Assembly (NCBI GenBank): GCA_030386875.1
Contig: CM059564.1
Location: 43,606,075 to 43,670,074, forward strand
DNA: 64,000 nucleotides
From: Morinoia aosen
Lineage: Eukaryota; Arthropoda; Malacostraca; Amphipoda; Talitridae
Reading direction: 5' to 3'
The first letter of the stretch is position 1. The number at the start of each line of letters is the position of its first letter. Shown in pieces: positions 36,101-48,100 of the stretch. A model generated the notes under the pieces. That model did not search any database, was not told where the DNA came from, and worked only from the letters and a program-made list of their open reading frames with translations. The position numbers and the translations under genes were made by a program.

Positions 36101-39100
36101 ATTTAACCCGAAATAGAAGTAAATTCATGCTTCCTTATTATTCAAAGGCCAGGTCGCAACACAGTATTCTCTTCGTTGGAACCAAAACTTGGAACTCTAT
36201 ACCTGCAGAGATCCGTGAATGTAATTCGTACAAAGTATTCAAAAGACATCTTGAGTCTCACTTCCTATCAGAATACTAGTAGTGTAAGATCACCGTGTCG
36301 AAATCTTGCCTCCTACATGTAACTAATGATAATGTCATAATGTAACTTGCCTTGTGTACCATAACCAATCTTCTCTCTGCTCTTGAATCGTTTTATCGAA
36401 CATACTGTTAAATATAGCCGACTTGTAAAATATCAAGTTAATCATCTCAATGATCAGTCTAATGCGAAACTAGGTTAAGTGAACTAGGTTAAACTTTTGT
36501 ACACCCTAGAATAGCGTGATGGTAGGATGCCCTAGAAGTCGCTGAACTTATTCGGGCCCACAGGTAGCTATACTCAAATTTGACCATTGTACTAGACTTA
36601 AGTAAAACTCTACCTCTGTATCACCTACCTCTGTATCTCCTGTGGTAAATAAATTGTTTAAATTGTTTAAAATTGTTTAAATTGTTTTAAGTGTTCCCGT
36701 TCAGGGATGACCGGTGGCGTGCCACCATTGGCTGAGAGTGTGGGCGGTGGCCAGCTGGGAGGCAAGGACCGCCTCTCCAACGTGCCAACCAAATTCCAGG
36801 TGAAGCTTCTCTTCTTCTTCCTGCCGGCTTCAGTTCACTCTTTAATTCATCGCAACTCACCTCAATCCCCCAACTCCCCCTGATCATCCCCAGCTCACCC
36901 TGATCATCCCCAGCTCACCCTGATCATCCCCAGCTCACCCTGATCATCTCCAGCTCACCCTGATCATCTCCAGCTATACCCTGATCATCTCCAGCTCACC
37001 CTGATCATCTCCAGCTCACCCTGATCATCTCCAGCTCACCCTGATCATCTCCAGCTCACCCTGATCATCTCCAGCTCACCCTGATCATCTCCAGCTCACC
37101 CTGATTATCCCCAGCTCACCCTGATTATCCCCAGCTCACCCTGATTATCCCCAGCTCACCCTGATTATCCCCAGCTCACCCTGATTATCCCCAGCTCCCC
37201 CTGACCACCCCCAGCTCCCCCTGATCATCCCCAGCTCACCCTGATCATCCCCAGCTCACCCTGATCATCTCCAGCCCACCCTGATCATCCCAAGCTCACC
37301 CTTATCATCCCCAGCTCACTCTGGTCGATTAGCAGCATTATGAAAATCCCCTCAGTGACCACCGGTGGGTCACGTCGCACTTAACACTTTGACTGCGATG
37401 TGAGCCAGCCGTGGTACGCGGAGGGGATTTTTACAATGCTGGTAAACGACCAGCAGCTACGAACTCAATTTTAATAGATATGTTTTTAATTAAAGCTAAA
37501 TAATGAAGGCACGAGCTTGTTCATCCCTGTCATTTTCACCATCGCTTACTACAAATGACTTTAAATTTGAGTTTAATATTGAACCTAATATTTACCTGCC
37601 GCGCTTAAAGTGTTAAAATAACTGATCTAAACCCCCCCCCCCCCCCGCTGAGCAGATCAGGGTGCGGGTGATGGAGGCCCGTCAGCTGATGGGCAGCGAC
37701 CTGAACCCTGTGTGTCGAGTCAAGCTCGAGCGCGGCGACCATCAGGAGAACCAGCAGACCAGGTGTGTGGCCCAGGAGAACCAGCAGACCAGGTATACGG
37801 ACCAGGAGAACCAGCAGATCAGGTGTGTGGACCAGAGGAACCAGCAGACCAGGTATATGGACCAGGAGAACCATCAGACCAGGTGTGTGGACCAGGGGAA
37901 CCTGCAGACCAGGTGTGTGTACCAGGAGAACCAGCAGACCAGGTGTGTGTACCAGGGGAACCAGCAAACCAGGTGTGTGGACCAGATTAACCAGCAGACC
38001 AGGTGTGTAGACCAGGAGAACCAGCAGACCAGGTGTGTAGACCGGGTGTGTGGACCAGGTTTGCTCCAGCAGACCAGATGTCCTTTTGCAGACCACTACA
38101 GTACCTTTTCGAGTATGGCACAGATAAGCATTTTAATCATGAGCTGCTCGGCAACTAGAACAAGAGTCTTTGCTACTATTTTTTCTGAGCTATTAGTTCA
38201 TTGTTAGTTCCTTTATTGTTGATACCGTAGATTTATTTAATTATATATTGTAATTTAGTAATGTTGTCAACATTACATTTCATAGTTGTGATTCAATCGA
38301 TGGTCTCGCAATTGACAGGGTGGTGAAAGGCAGCCAGTCGCCGTGGTTCAATCAGCTTTTCTTCTTCAACGCCGAGTGCCTTCCCAGTCAGCTTATGGAG
38401 AGCTTCTTGGAGTTCAAAGTAAGATGTTAAATTATGTTCACCGTATGATGTTTGATGTGGGAATGTGTTCATGAGAAAATAGTTGGTAATTTGTCCTAAT
38501 GGTTGAATTGCTATGTCAAAGAATGCATCTTCATTCTTCTTTTTCAAGTTTGCTTTAAGTCAAATGCGCATTTACACTTGAAAGGCTTTAATAAGTCGCA
38601 CATTTTTTTGCAATGGAATAGAGCAACTTGTATATACCTGTTGCGTGTTCGTTACGTGCTGGTGGTAAGGAAGAATTACAGTGTTCCATTAGCAAGGTGA
38701 ATCCTAAGTTTATGATGAAAAATTTGGTATCGCATGGGAATAACATTCCAGTGGTAAGAACAGTTGGATGTCTATTGATTTATCTGTATCGCGCTTTTTT
38801 TGCAGCAAAAATTTATAGAATATGTAAAGCCTTCCTTGGGCATGAAGTATTGAATTTGTCTAAATCTGTTGTTCAAACTGATAAACATGCAGTAAAATTT
38901 GCGTATGGTTATAAACTTGTTTTCTGACCCTTGGGTCAGTAAAGAATATGTGAGGAAATGAATATTTTGCGATGCTTCGATATTCCATTTTATTTAAACT
39001 GAATAATGACGTAATTCATAGAAACGAATGGATGAACATTTCGCCTTCAACTCACGGACTGAATGGTTGTTCAACTCAAGGGGACATTTGAATAATTTGT

Positions 39101-42100
39101 ATTCAAACCATTGAATATTTGGTTCCATGCTGTAGCAGTGTGAGCTTCTATCGCAAGTGCTGCTTGAAACGAAAATTTTTGGACACTAAAGAATGCTAAA
39201 GGTTATCAGTAATTTTTTTTTTAGAACTTTAGGCTTATTTTGATTCACTTAAGACTCAGAACAGCACAAAGTAAACAATTTAACCTAGTTGTACGTAATA
39301 TGAATATCTGTGCAGACAACTCATTTACTCATCAATGTTTGATGAATATAGTCGATAAGGCCGGGCTAAATTCCTCTTTCCAATTTAAATCTCTTAGCAC
39401 ATTTGAAGGTCAAGAAAATGTGAAAATTTAGTTTGTATTTTTTATTAGCAGTAATGATCTCACTCTTATTTGTAATGATCTTAGTTATGATCTCTCTTAT
39501 ATCTTTCTTGCACCAGGTGTGTAACTCGACGCTGCTTCGCTCCAGCACCATCGTTGGAGCATTCAAGGTTTGTGATGCTGATAACGACCTAGAGTTTCTT
39601 TTTGAATTTTTCCTCGGTAATAACCATTTGAATTACAATTACCAAAACTTTCCATCTTAGAAACACAGTAGACTATTTTGAACTGTTCTCCTAACCGTTA
39701 CGCTTTAGGAATATCTCTAACTTGGACACTTGGAATAACTGCAAGAATTTTTATTTCTCTGTACAAGTAATTTTATTTAATGAAATTTTTTCGTTAGGGA
39801 AGCGCTCTCGTTTAAACCTAGCGCAGTGAGTCTATCTAAGACTAATTCACTTTACGTATGAGAATTTTAGGGCTCATTCTCTCACACGTATGATGTGTCG
39901 CGCTGCAAGTTTTGGTTTGTGTGCAGTGTGAGCTGGGTCTCGTGTACGATCAGCCCTTCCACTCTCTGATTAACCGCTGGCTGGTGCTCACTCACCCTGA
40001 GGAAGACACCCCCACCGTCCAGGGTGAGTCTGCATCACGTTAGTCATTTCTATGGAGGAGAATATACCTCCTATTCGGCTAGCCAATAGAACGGCTTCAT
40101 TTCAAACATACTTTGTGACGTCACCATTGCGATATGTTGTTGGGCCAATAGTGGTTCCAGATTTGGGGCAAGCAGTGTTGCCAGATGCAATATGAGCGCT
40201 GCTATAGGTTCGTTGCCATGATGTTAACATTATAAACGTCTGAATACGGTGTGTAGACAGCTCCTCTACTCATCAATGTTTTATGATCATTGTCAGTGAG
40301 GGCATGGTAAATTCCTCCTTTCAATTCATATCTCTTTGCACTCGTTGAACAGTGATCCTACTGTACATGTAATACATAGTACGCGATAATACGTAGTACA
40401 CCCAAGTGCTAGAATCTTGATCTTGATATGACGATCATCTGATTCTGAGTCTAACAGTTTCCCTGGGGTATCAATGATTTCAGTCGCCCAGTGAAGAGGC
40501 TGTAATTGGGCGGCTAAACTCCTAGAGAGAAATAAACTGAAGTTAATTTACTATACTCGTTTATCTCTACAACAGGTTTTAGGAGCACACCAAACAAAAT
40601 TTTCTATTTTTAAATCTTCAAGTAATTCCCAGTGCTTGAGGTTAAAATATCAGGCTCACTAAAATGTGCCGCGTATACAGGCTACCTGAAGGTGAGCGTG
40701 GCGGTGCTGGGGCCGGGTCAGAGCTGCCCCGAGATGCCCGTGTCGCAGTCCGACGCCGACGACGTCGAAGCAAACCTCCTGTGGGCCGCCGGTGTTCACC
40801 TCCAGCCGGCGGCCTTCGCCCTCAACGTCTTCTGCGCCCACGACCTCCCACGCAGTGCGTCTTGGTGCCATCAGCGCCCTTTTTTTTGAGCTCCCTTGAC
40901 CCGCTAGAGCAGGGGATCTCGCCTTTTTTCCGCCCCGTACCCCCCGTGAAGTTTCATTCGGACCTCGCACATCCAGATATAAAAAAATTAAAAAATAACT
41001 ACGTATAGGCAATATCCTACTATTTACCTGGACTTTACTCGCACCCCCTTGAGTGTCATCTTGCACTACAGGTTGGGAATCCCCGCTCTAAAGGCACATG
41101 CTAAAGGCGCTGTCACTTGTTTCGTTGTTTTGGTTTCTGCTGGAACTATTCGTTATGTTAATGAGTTATTGATTTCATTAAAAAAAATTAAATTGAAATA
41201 AAGATGTAGAATCAGTTGTATGTATTTGTTGATTGAATATTAATAAGAGTGTAATTTATTGAAAGATTATCATTCTAACAGAAGTTAGATAATTATCAAC
41301 TTTGGTTGAAGTAACTCGGATCTGAGGTCGTTTTTTCATATATTTTTTTGGGATTTTAAAACCAGCGATATTATACTTAAAATTTTACCCCATATTCGCC
41401 TTTGAAACAAATCTTCGGGATTTCAAAACCAGCAATATTGTACTTGAAATGTTATCTCTTGTTCGCCTGGCAGTGGACTCGGGCACAATGCAGACCTTGA
41501 AGGAGGTTTTGGGCATCGGCAAGGCATCCAAGGAGCTCGTAGACCCGTACGTGGTGGGGGGCTACGCAGGGCGGGAGGTGCAGACCAAAGTCCTCTACTG
41601 CAACGACAACCCCGAGTTCCGGCAGACCATCAGGCTCGGGTTCCTCTTCCCCTCCATGTGCAACACCCTGCGCCTCACGCTCATGGACTGGTGAGATGCT
41701 CTGCATAACACTTTCACCGCAGTATTCTTGAATTATTTTTGTTGAAAAACAATGTTTTTCTGTTATTGTAAGGACCACTTTTTTTTGGTTCACTGCTGCC
41801 TTATTCTTCAGCACCTAATACTTTTTTCTCCAACCTTTATCTTGTTCTATAAACTTCTTTCCCAACTTACTGTTTCTATGTCCATTCTGCATAGATTCTG
41901 CATTTCCTTATCTCCTTACTAAATGGTGCCTTCCACCTTCCTCTCTTCGATACGCTCTTTCTTTGTAGCGCCTAGGGAGGCTTAAACTAACAAATTATCT
42001 AATCTTATCAATTTTACCATTGTAATTATTACCAATATTACCATTATTATTATTTTATTACTTGCTAACACGCTATTGTCTGCCTGCCTCCTCAGGGACA

Positions 42101-45100
42101 GAGTCGGCAATGACGACATCATCGGGACGGCGGTCATCCCTGTGAACGCCATCTCAGCTGCCGGCGAGGACGGTACGTAGTACATAAATCCATCATTAAC
42201 ACTTTAACGTCAGCATTTTTCTATTCATATTACCGTTATCATGACCACCATCATTATACTTTCTCGGGCATCAAGGAGTGACCGATATTAGAATAAGGAA
42301 GGAGCTGTCACTCGGCAATGAACTCCAAAGAACATACTAAAAACAAATTTAACAAGAAATACAATATATTGAGGCTACTTTCGTAACTGGACCGAAAAGT
42401 GTTGAATGGTTAACACTTTGACTGCGGCAGGTAAAACTGAAGTTAAATATACAATTCAAATTTAACGTCAATCGTAGTAAGCAATGTAGAAAATGCCAAA
42501 CATTAACTGGATCGTGTTTTCGTTTGTTTTAGATTAAGTATTTTTTAAATTGAGTTTGTGACTACTGGTTGGTGAGCAGCATAATGAAAACTCTTTCACT
42601 GGCCAAATAAGGCTAAGGACGCGGTCAAAGTGTCTAGACAGCATACCTACGGAGGTACAAGGTATATTGTAGTGTCAAGGGATGTCTTCGTGCAAGATTT
42701 TCTTGCAATTTTCAATGACGTCAGAAATTAATTATATAGCGCTGGTTTTAGAGACTCTCAGATCTATGAGTACAGATGAACGCTTTGATATGATTCAAAT
42801 TATCTGAGAAACATAATTATCAGATGATGGTTGCATGAAGAGATGAAAGCTTTGTTAACATTGAAATTATCTTGGGTACGTGGCTTATCGATGCTTGTCA
42901 AAGCACAATAATTTTTTATCAATTTCACACACAGTTTTCAGCTCTTAATTTCGCTCTGGTCAGATTCTTCTGCTTTTTTATTTTAAAAGCGGAGAATATT
43001 TTAATGCGTTCGTTTTCTAAAAGAAATTATTTATGACATGCGACATACAACAGTATCAGAACAGTAGTAGTGTGAAGGCTGCCTAATTCAGCAGGGAAAT
43101 AGTTAGAGCGAATTTTACATCAAATTCTCAGGTCCTAGTTTTAATGGCTTAGAACTGCATGACTTATTTCTAATTATTCATGCATTTCGTTGAGGTATAG
43201 AACTCGGTGTCAGCCATATGTCCCCTTGCACTTCATGACTCTGCGTGCATTAATCCTACAGATATGAGGTGAGCTGTCAGACGTCAACACGCTTAAATAT
43301 GTTCAGGATTTATTTTAAGGTTGCCAGTGATGTGGAGAATTTGAGACCATTATACAGAATTTCAAACTTTAGAACCAAATTTAATGTAATGAAATAAGCA
43401 GGCTCCTCTAGTGATACCTGAGGTCAAATAATTTATTTGCCCGAGCTCTAGATTTTTATACTACTTGCTAAGCCTTCCTTGCGCGAGGCAGGTTTCCTGC
43501 CGACGTTCGGACCTTCGTTTGTAAACTTCTACGGAGCGCAGCGGGAGTGGGAGCTGTGGCAGTCTTCTGCTAGCGAGGCGCGCAACGAGGGTATCGAAGA
43601 GGGAGTGGCATTCCGAGGGCGAGTGTTGGTGTCCCTCCACACACAAGTGGGCGCCTACCCCTCCTCGCCCCTCACCAACATTTCCGTCGAGGACTTCGAG
43701 AAAGTCAGGGTGAGACGTCGATTCTTATCAAACGTATTTGTGTTTAACACTTGACCGTAACTGGTAAAACTGCAGTTTAATATCCTATTCAAATATAAAG
43801 TCAATTGCAGTAATTAATTTGGAAGATTGTAAACGTTAATTAGATCATGCCATCATTGAGCATTAGTCAAGTGTTTTGGGAAATTAAGTTTGTGACTACT
43901 GGTCGATCAGCAGCATCACGAACACTCCCTCGTAACCAATAATGGATCAGGACGCAGCCAAAGTGTAATACCGTTATCTAAACTGCACGTGAAAATACCA
44001 AACATCAACGAGATCGTATTTTCATTTAATATTTACTAAGTATCTTTTTAAATTGAGTTTATATCTACTGGCTGGTCAGCAGCATAATGAAAACTCTTTC
44101 AGTGACCAAACATGGCTCACGTGGCAGCCGAAGTGTTAATACCGTTATAGTAACTGGACTTGTTTTGAACAGCGCCACCGCGCCACGCGCCAGTTCACGG
44201 TGCTGGCCCACCTGACCCACGTGTCGCTACTGACGGAGGCGAGCAAGCCCCTGCAGGTCGAGGTCTCCATCGGCCACTTCGGCAACAAGCTGGAGAACTC
44301 GCTCCTGCCCTCGCCCTCCACTACCCACCCAGCCAACCCTGTCTTTGATGGCTGCAAGTAAGCATCCTCCTGCTTGTATAAAGGTGTTCCCGTGTACGAA
44401 AGTAGTGTTGATATAGCAACAGGTGAGTGTTGGGGGATATTTCACGCTAAGATATTTTAGTCAGTGGGATATTTCTACGGTGTTCGAGCGTACGTTGATC
44501 TAGCAGCGGGTGGGTGCTATTGTACTATGCTAAATGTGCTCGAGTCACAAGGATATTTTCCTGCTCTTATAAACTTATGAACGGCTGCAGCACCCTAATT
44601 ATGATGGAACAGTGTTGAGACCAAATCACGAATCTGGTTTCAGTTTATCAGAGAAAAACACAAACACACACATAAAGATCAATGAATCTTCTCTCGATTT
44701 TCAAAGACTTAGATATGGTAGGTGAAAAACTTGCACGATCTCATGCGAACAAAACATTTTTACTCTAAATTTTCATGTTTGTGAAGTTTTCATGCCTACA
44801 ATCATGAAAATCAAGTCTTAAATGTGAAGATTTCTTTAGCCAGAGAACTTTAGTGCTCTTTCTAGACCAAGAACAAAGACGTGGTGAGCTGTTATCACTC
44901 GTTATTTGAATTAGAAGATCAATTACGATATCATTTACTATTTACACTTATTCATACTATGAAACATCAAATGAACCATAAAAGCTAAAATTGAATTGAA
45001 ATAGAGAGCTTTTAATTAATTTCCACACCTGATGCATTTGTTAAATTGATGATGTATGAATTTAGCAGACTATCTATCTCACAAAATCCTCAAGCCCTCA

Positions 45101-48100
45101 CTGATTTACCCCGTAAAGATAGTTTGGAAACTAGAAGCTCCTGTCCCATCAATGAGTAAGCATTGTCTTCACGAGGCTGAAAATTCTCGACATATTCATG
45201 AGAAAGTCGCACTACAAGCATAAGTCGATGAAGTCCAAATTTGGCATTAGAATGTCAACGCGATGACCATGGACATTAGAATGTCAACGCGATGACCATG
45301 GACATTAGAATGTCAACGCGATGACCATGGACATTAGAATGTAAACGCGATGACCATGGACATTAGAATGTCAACGCGATGACCATGGACATTAGAATGT
45401 CAACGCGATGACCATGGACATTAGAATGTCAACGCGATGACCATGGACATTAGAATGTCAACGCGATGACCATGGACATTAGATTGTCAACACGATGACC
45501 ATGGACATTAGAATATCAACACGATGACCATAGACATTAGAATATCAACACGATGACCATGGACATTAGAATATCAACACGATGACCATTTCAGGTACTA
45601 CTACCTGGCGTGGGGAGACGCCGCGCCCCTGGTGTCGGTACAGTGTGACTGGGAAGACATCAGCCACAGACTCCATGCCGCCAACGCCCTCTCCAACGCC
45701 GCCGCCGTCAGTAGCTTACAATGCTTTTTGTTTCGTTGCAGGAGAAGTCTTTGTGATGTTTCCAATTGGATTATTTCTGGAGTATTTTCTGTGTACGATA
45801 TCAGGAAGAATTAACGAAAGGATTGCAGGAAGAATTATTGTAAAGATGGTAGGAAGAATTAACGATAAGATTACAAATATAATCATCGTATGAATGAATA
45901 TGAGTTATTGGGTACAGGATTATTAATGATTATTTTTTCAGACCTAAAATTATATTTTGAACTGATATGCAAGCGACTTTTTCGTGTCGTAAAATCTATT
46001 TCAATTCTTATCGAAACCTGGTTGCTCAGTTACATCTTGCAAGGGGGAAATAATTACACAAACTAAAAGTAGTAATTTGGCTTTCTAGAAAATGTTTTCT
46101 TTTCTGCTTGGTTTTATATTTTGTTGACATGTTATTTATCGACCGTAACTTCCGCATACATTCTACAGCCAGACTCTCGACCGTAACTTCCGCATACATT
46201 CTACAGCCATACTCTCGAGTTGCTACTGGTGGTGTTGGATGGATGTGCTGATGTGGATAGAAATACTTAAGCTCTCCTCTTTTTCGATCTGCATTTTTAT
46301 TTTGAGTAGCCTGCGTAGTACATTGTACTAATGCTTCAGTCAAGAGAGATGGTATTTTGTTACTACTGTTCGTTTGTCCCCTTGTCCCTGGAAAGCTCCC
46401 TTTAGATATGGGATTTTTTGCGGCACTGAATGTTGACAAAGTTAACAGCAAAAGCGAGTTACTAAAGGCATTTTAAAATGATGATTATATTTGGAAAATA
46501 AATATTTGAAGGTTCCTTACGCATCGAACAGCTGTGCTAAAAAATTCGAATGTTAGCTTTTAATTGCGCATCATTATGAATTGCATGTAACTTTTACACA
46601 GGCACTGAAGCGGGACATCGAGAGCCTGAAGACCCAGATGCGCGGCAAGAAGACCCGAGATTACAAGCTGCTCGAGGTCATGGCGAAGGAGTGCCTGGAA
46701 AGAGCTATATCCCTCTGCAGGTCTGACTGACGATGTCAAATGATTTTTGCAATTTTGTTGAGTGAATTTGCGATTGTTATTGAGACATATATGGTTAATT
46801 TAACCTTTTAAACTTTATTTGTATTGCATTAAATTCCACGAGCTGGTTTTAAATTTATTGTTCTGTTGTTCAGTAATTAAAGATACATGGCCAATCTGCT
46901 ACAGATACGAGGTACAAAGATTGATTTAGAAACATTTTTAAGCTAGTAACCCATAAATTTGAAACTGATGAAAATCCAAGAAACAGGTTGAAAGCTCGAA
47001 AAATAAAAAATTCCATGCCTATTTTTAATCTTCTATCGTCATGATGGAGCTCAGACGCCCCCATTCGTTACAAATGTCAACTAAATAATAATACACAGTC
47101 GTTGTGCGCTTCGTTAGTTGGTGCGTGTGTCTGTGACGCTCATAAGGATGCTCAATGACCGTATCTGTGATACGAGTTTCACCAGTCCACAAGCAAAAGA
47201 ATATTTTAATGGCGGGTACAATAATTATTGGGACGGATATGTTTGCTTATCATCCATATTTAGAAGATTTGCGGAGAACATCGAAACCCGTCATTTATGA
47301 CTGGCCGAAGTAACCCTATATTCCTCACGGTGACCAGCGCGCCTCTGCCGCTGCCGGACCCCATCCGGCACAGCGACACGTCTCTCGACGGCCACCTGCG
47401 CCACCGTCGCCAGCGCCACCTGGCAAAGCTGGTAGCCAGCTGCCAGACAGCGCTGCGCAGGCTGGAGACAGGTAGCGTGACGGCGGCAGGGGAGACCGTT
47501 ATCCAGGACGTGGGGGCGGCCACCGCCGTGACGGTGGAGGAGGCGCTGACAGATGCGCTGCAGGAGCTGCAGGACATGCGTGACGCCCTCCTGCGGCTCG
47601 CTGAGGAGGTGTGTGTGTGTGTGGGAGGGAGGGGTTCTTGGCAAGGGACGTAGGTGTTTGAAATTTTACCAGGGAGTCCTTAATTCAACACTGAGTATAT
47701 AAACTGAGTGAACTACAATTTACTGATATCTAATAATGCTGTAAAACGGTGCAAGAAGTCGAATGTTGATGTCTGAAAATGAGATTCATTGCATCTTGGC
47801 GAGGAATGTAGATTTTTGAAATTTCAACTCTGAGTCTATCATTTCAACAATGAATCCTAAAATGACGTGAAAAAATAATTAAACTGCGTGCAACTTACTG
47901 ATATCTAATAATGCGATTTAACAGTGCAAGCAGTCTAATAATGTCTGATATTGAGATGGATTGATGTGTGTGAGATGGATCGCATCTTGATGAGGCACGT
48001 AGATTTTTGTGATTTCAGCATCCAGTCTATAATTCAACGCTGTTTATAATCTTTTGAACAGAAACTTACTGATCTAATAGTGTGATAAAACGGCACCAGT

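Larger units (their letters stand above)
30900..36690 (+). mobile_element. CR1/L2-type non-LTR retrotransposon with two intact ORFs, in intron 4
   Basis: ORF1 (31000-31860) encodes a coiled-coil/RNA-binding protein, and ORF2 (33274-36279) an endonuclease plus reverse transcriptase. The 3' UTR is about 400 bp and ends not in poly(A) but in repeats of AAATTGTTT, as in CR1/L2-like LINEs. Both ORFs are uninterrupted, so the copy is young. It is inserted sense to the ferlin. The inter-ORF distance of 1.4 kb is unusually long. The 5' boundary is uncertain. A truncated relative lies at 3999-4088. Confidence 0.92.
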
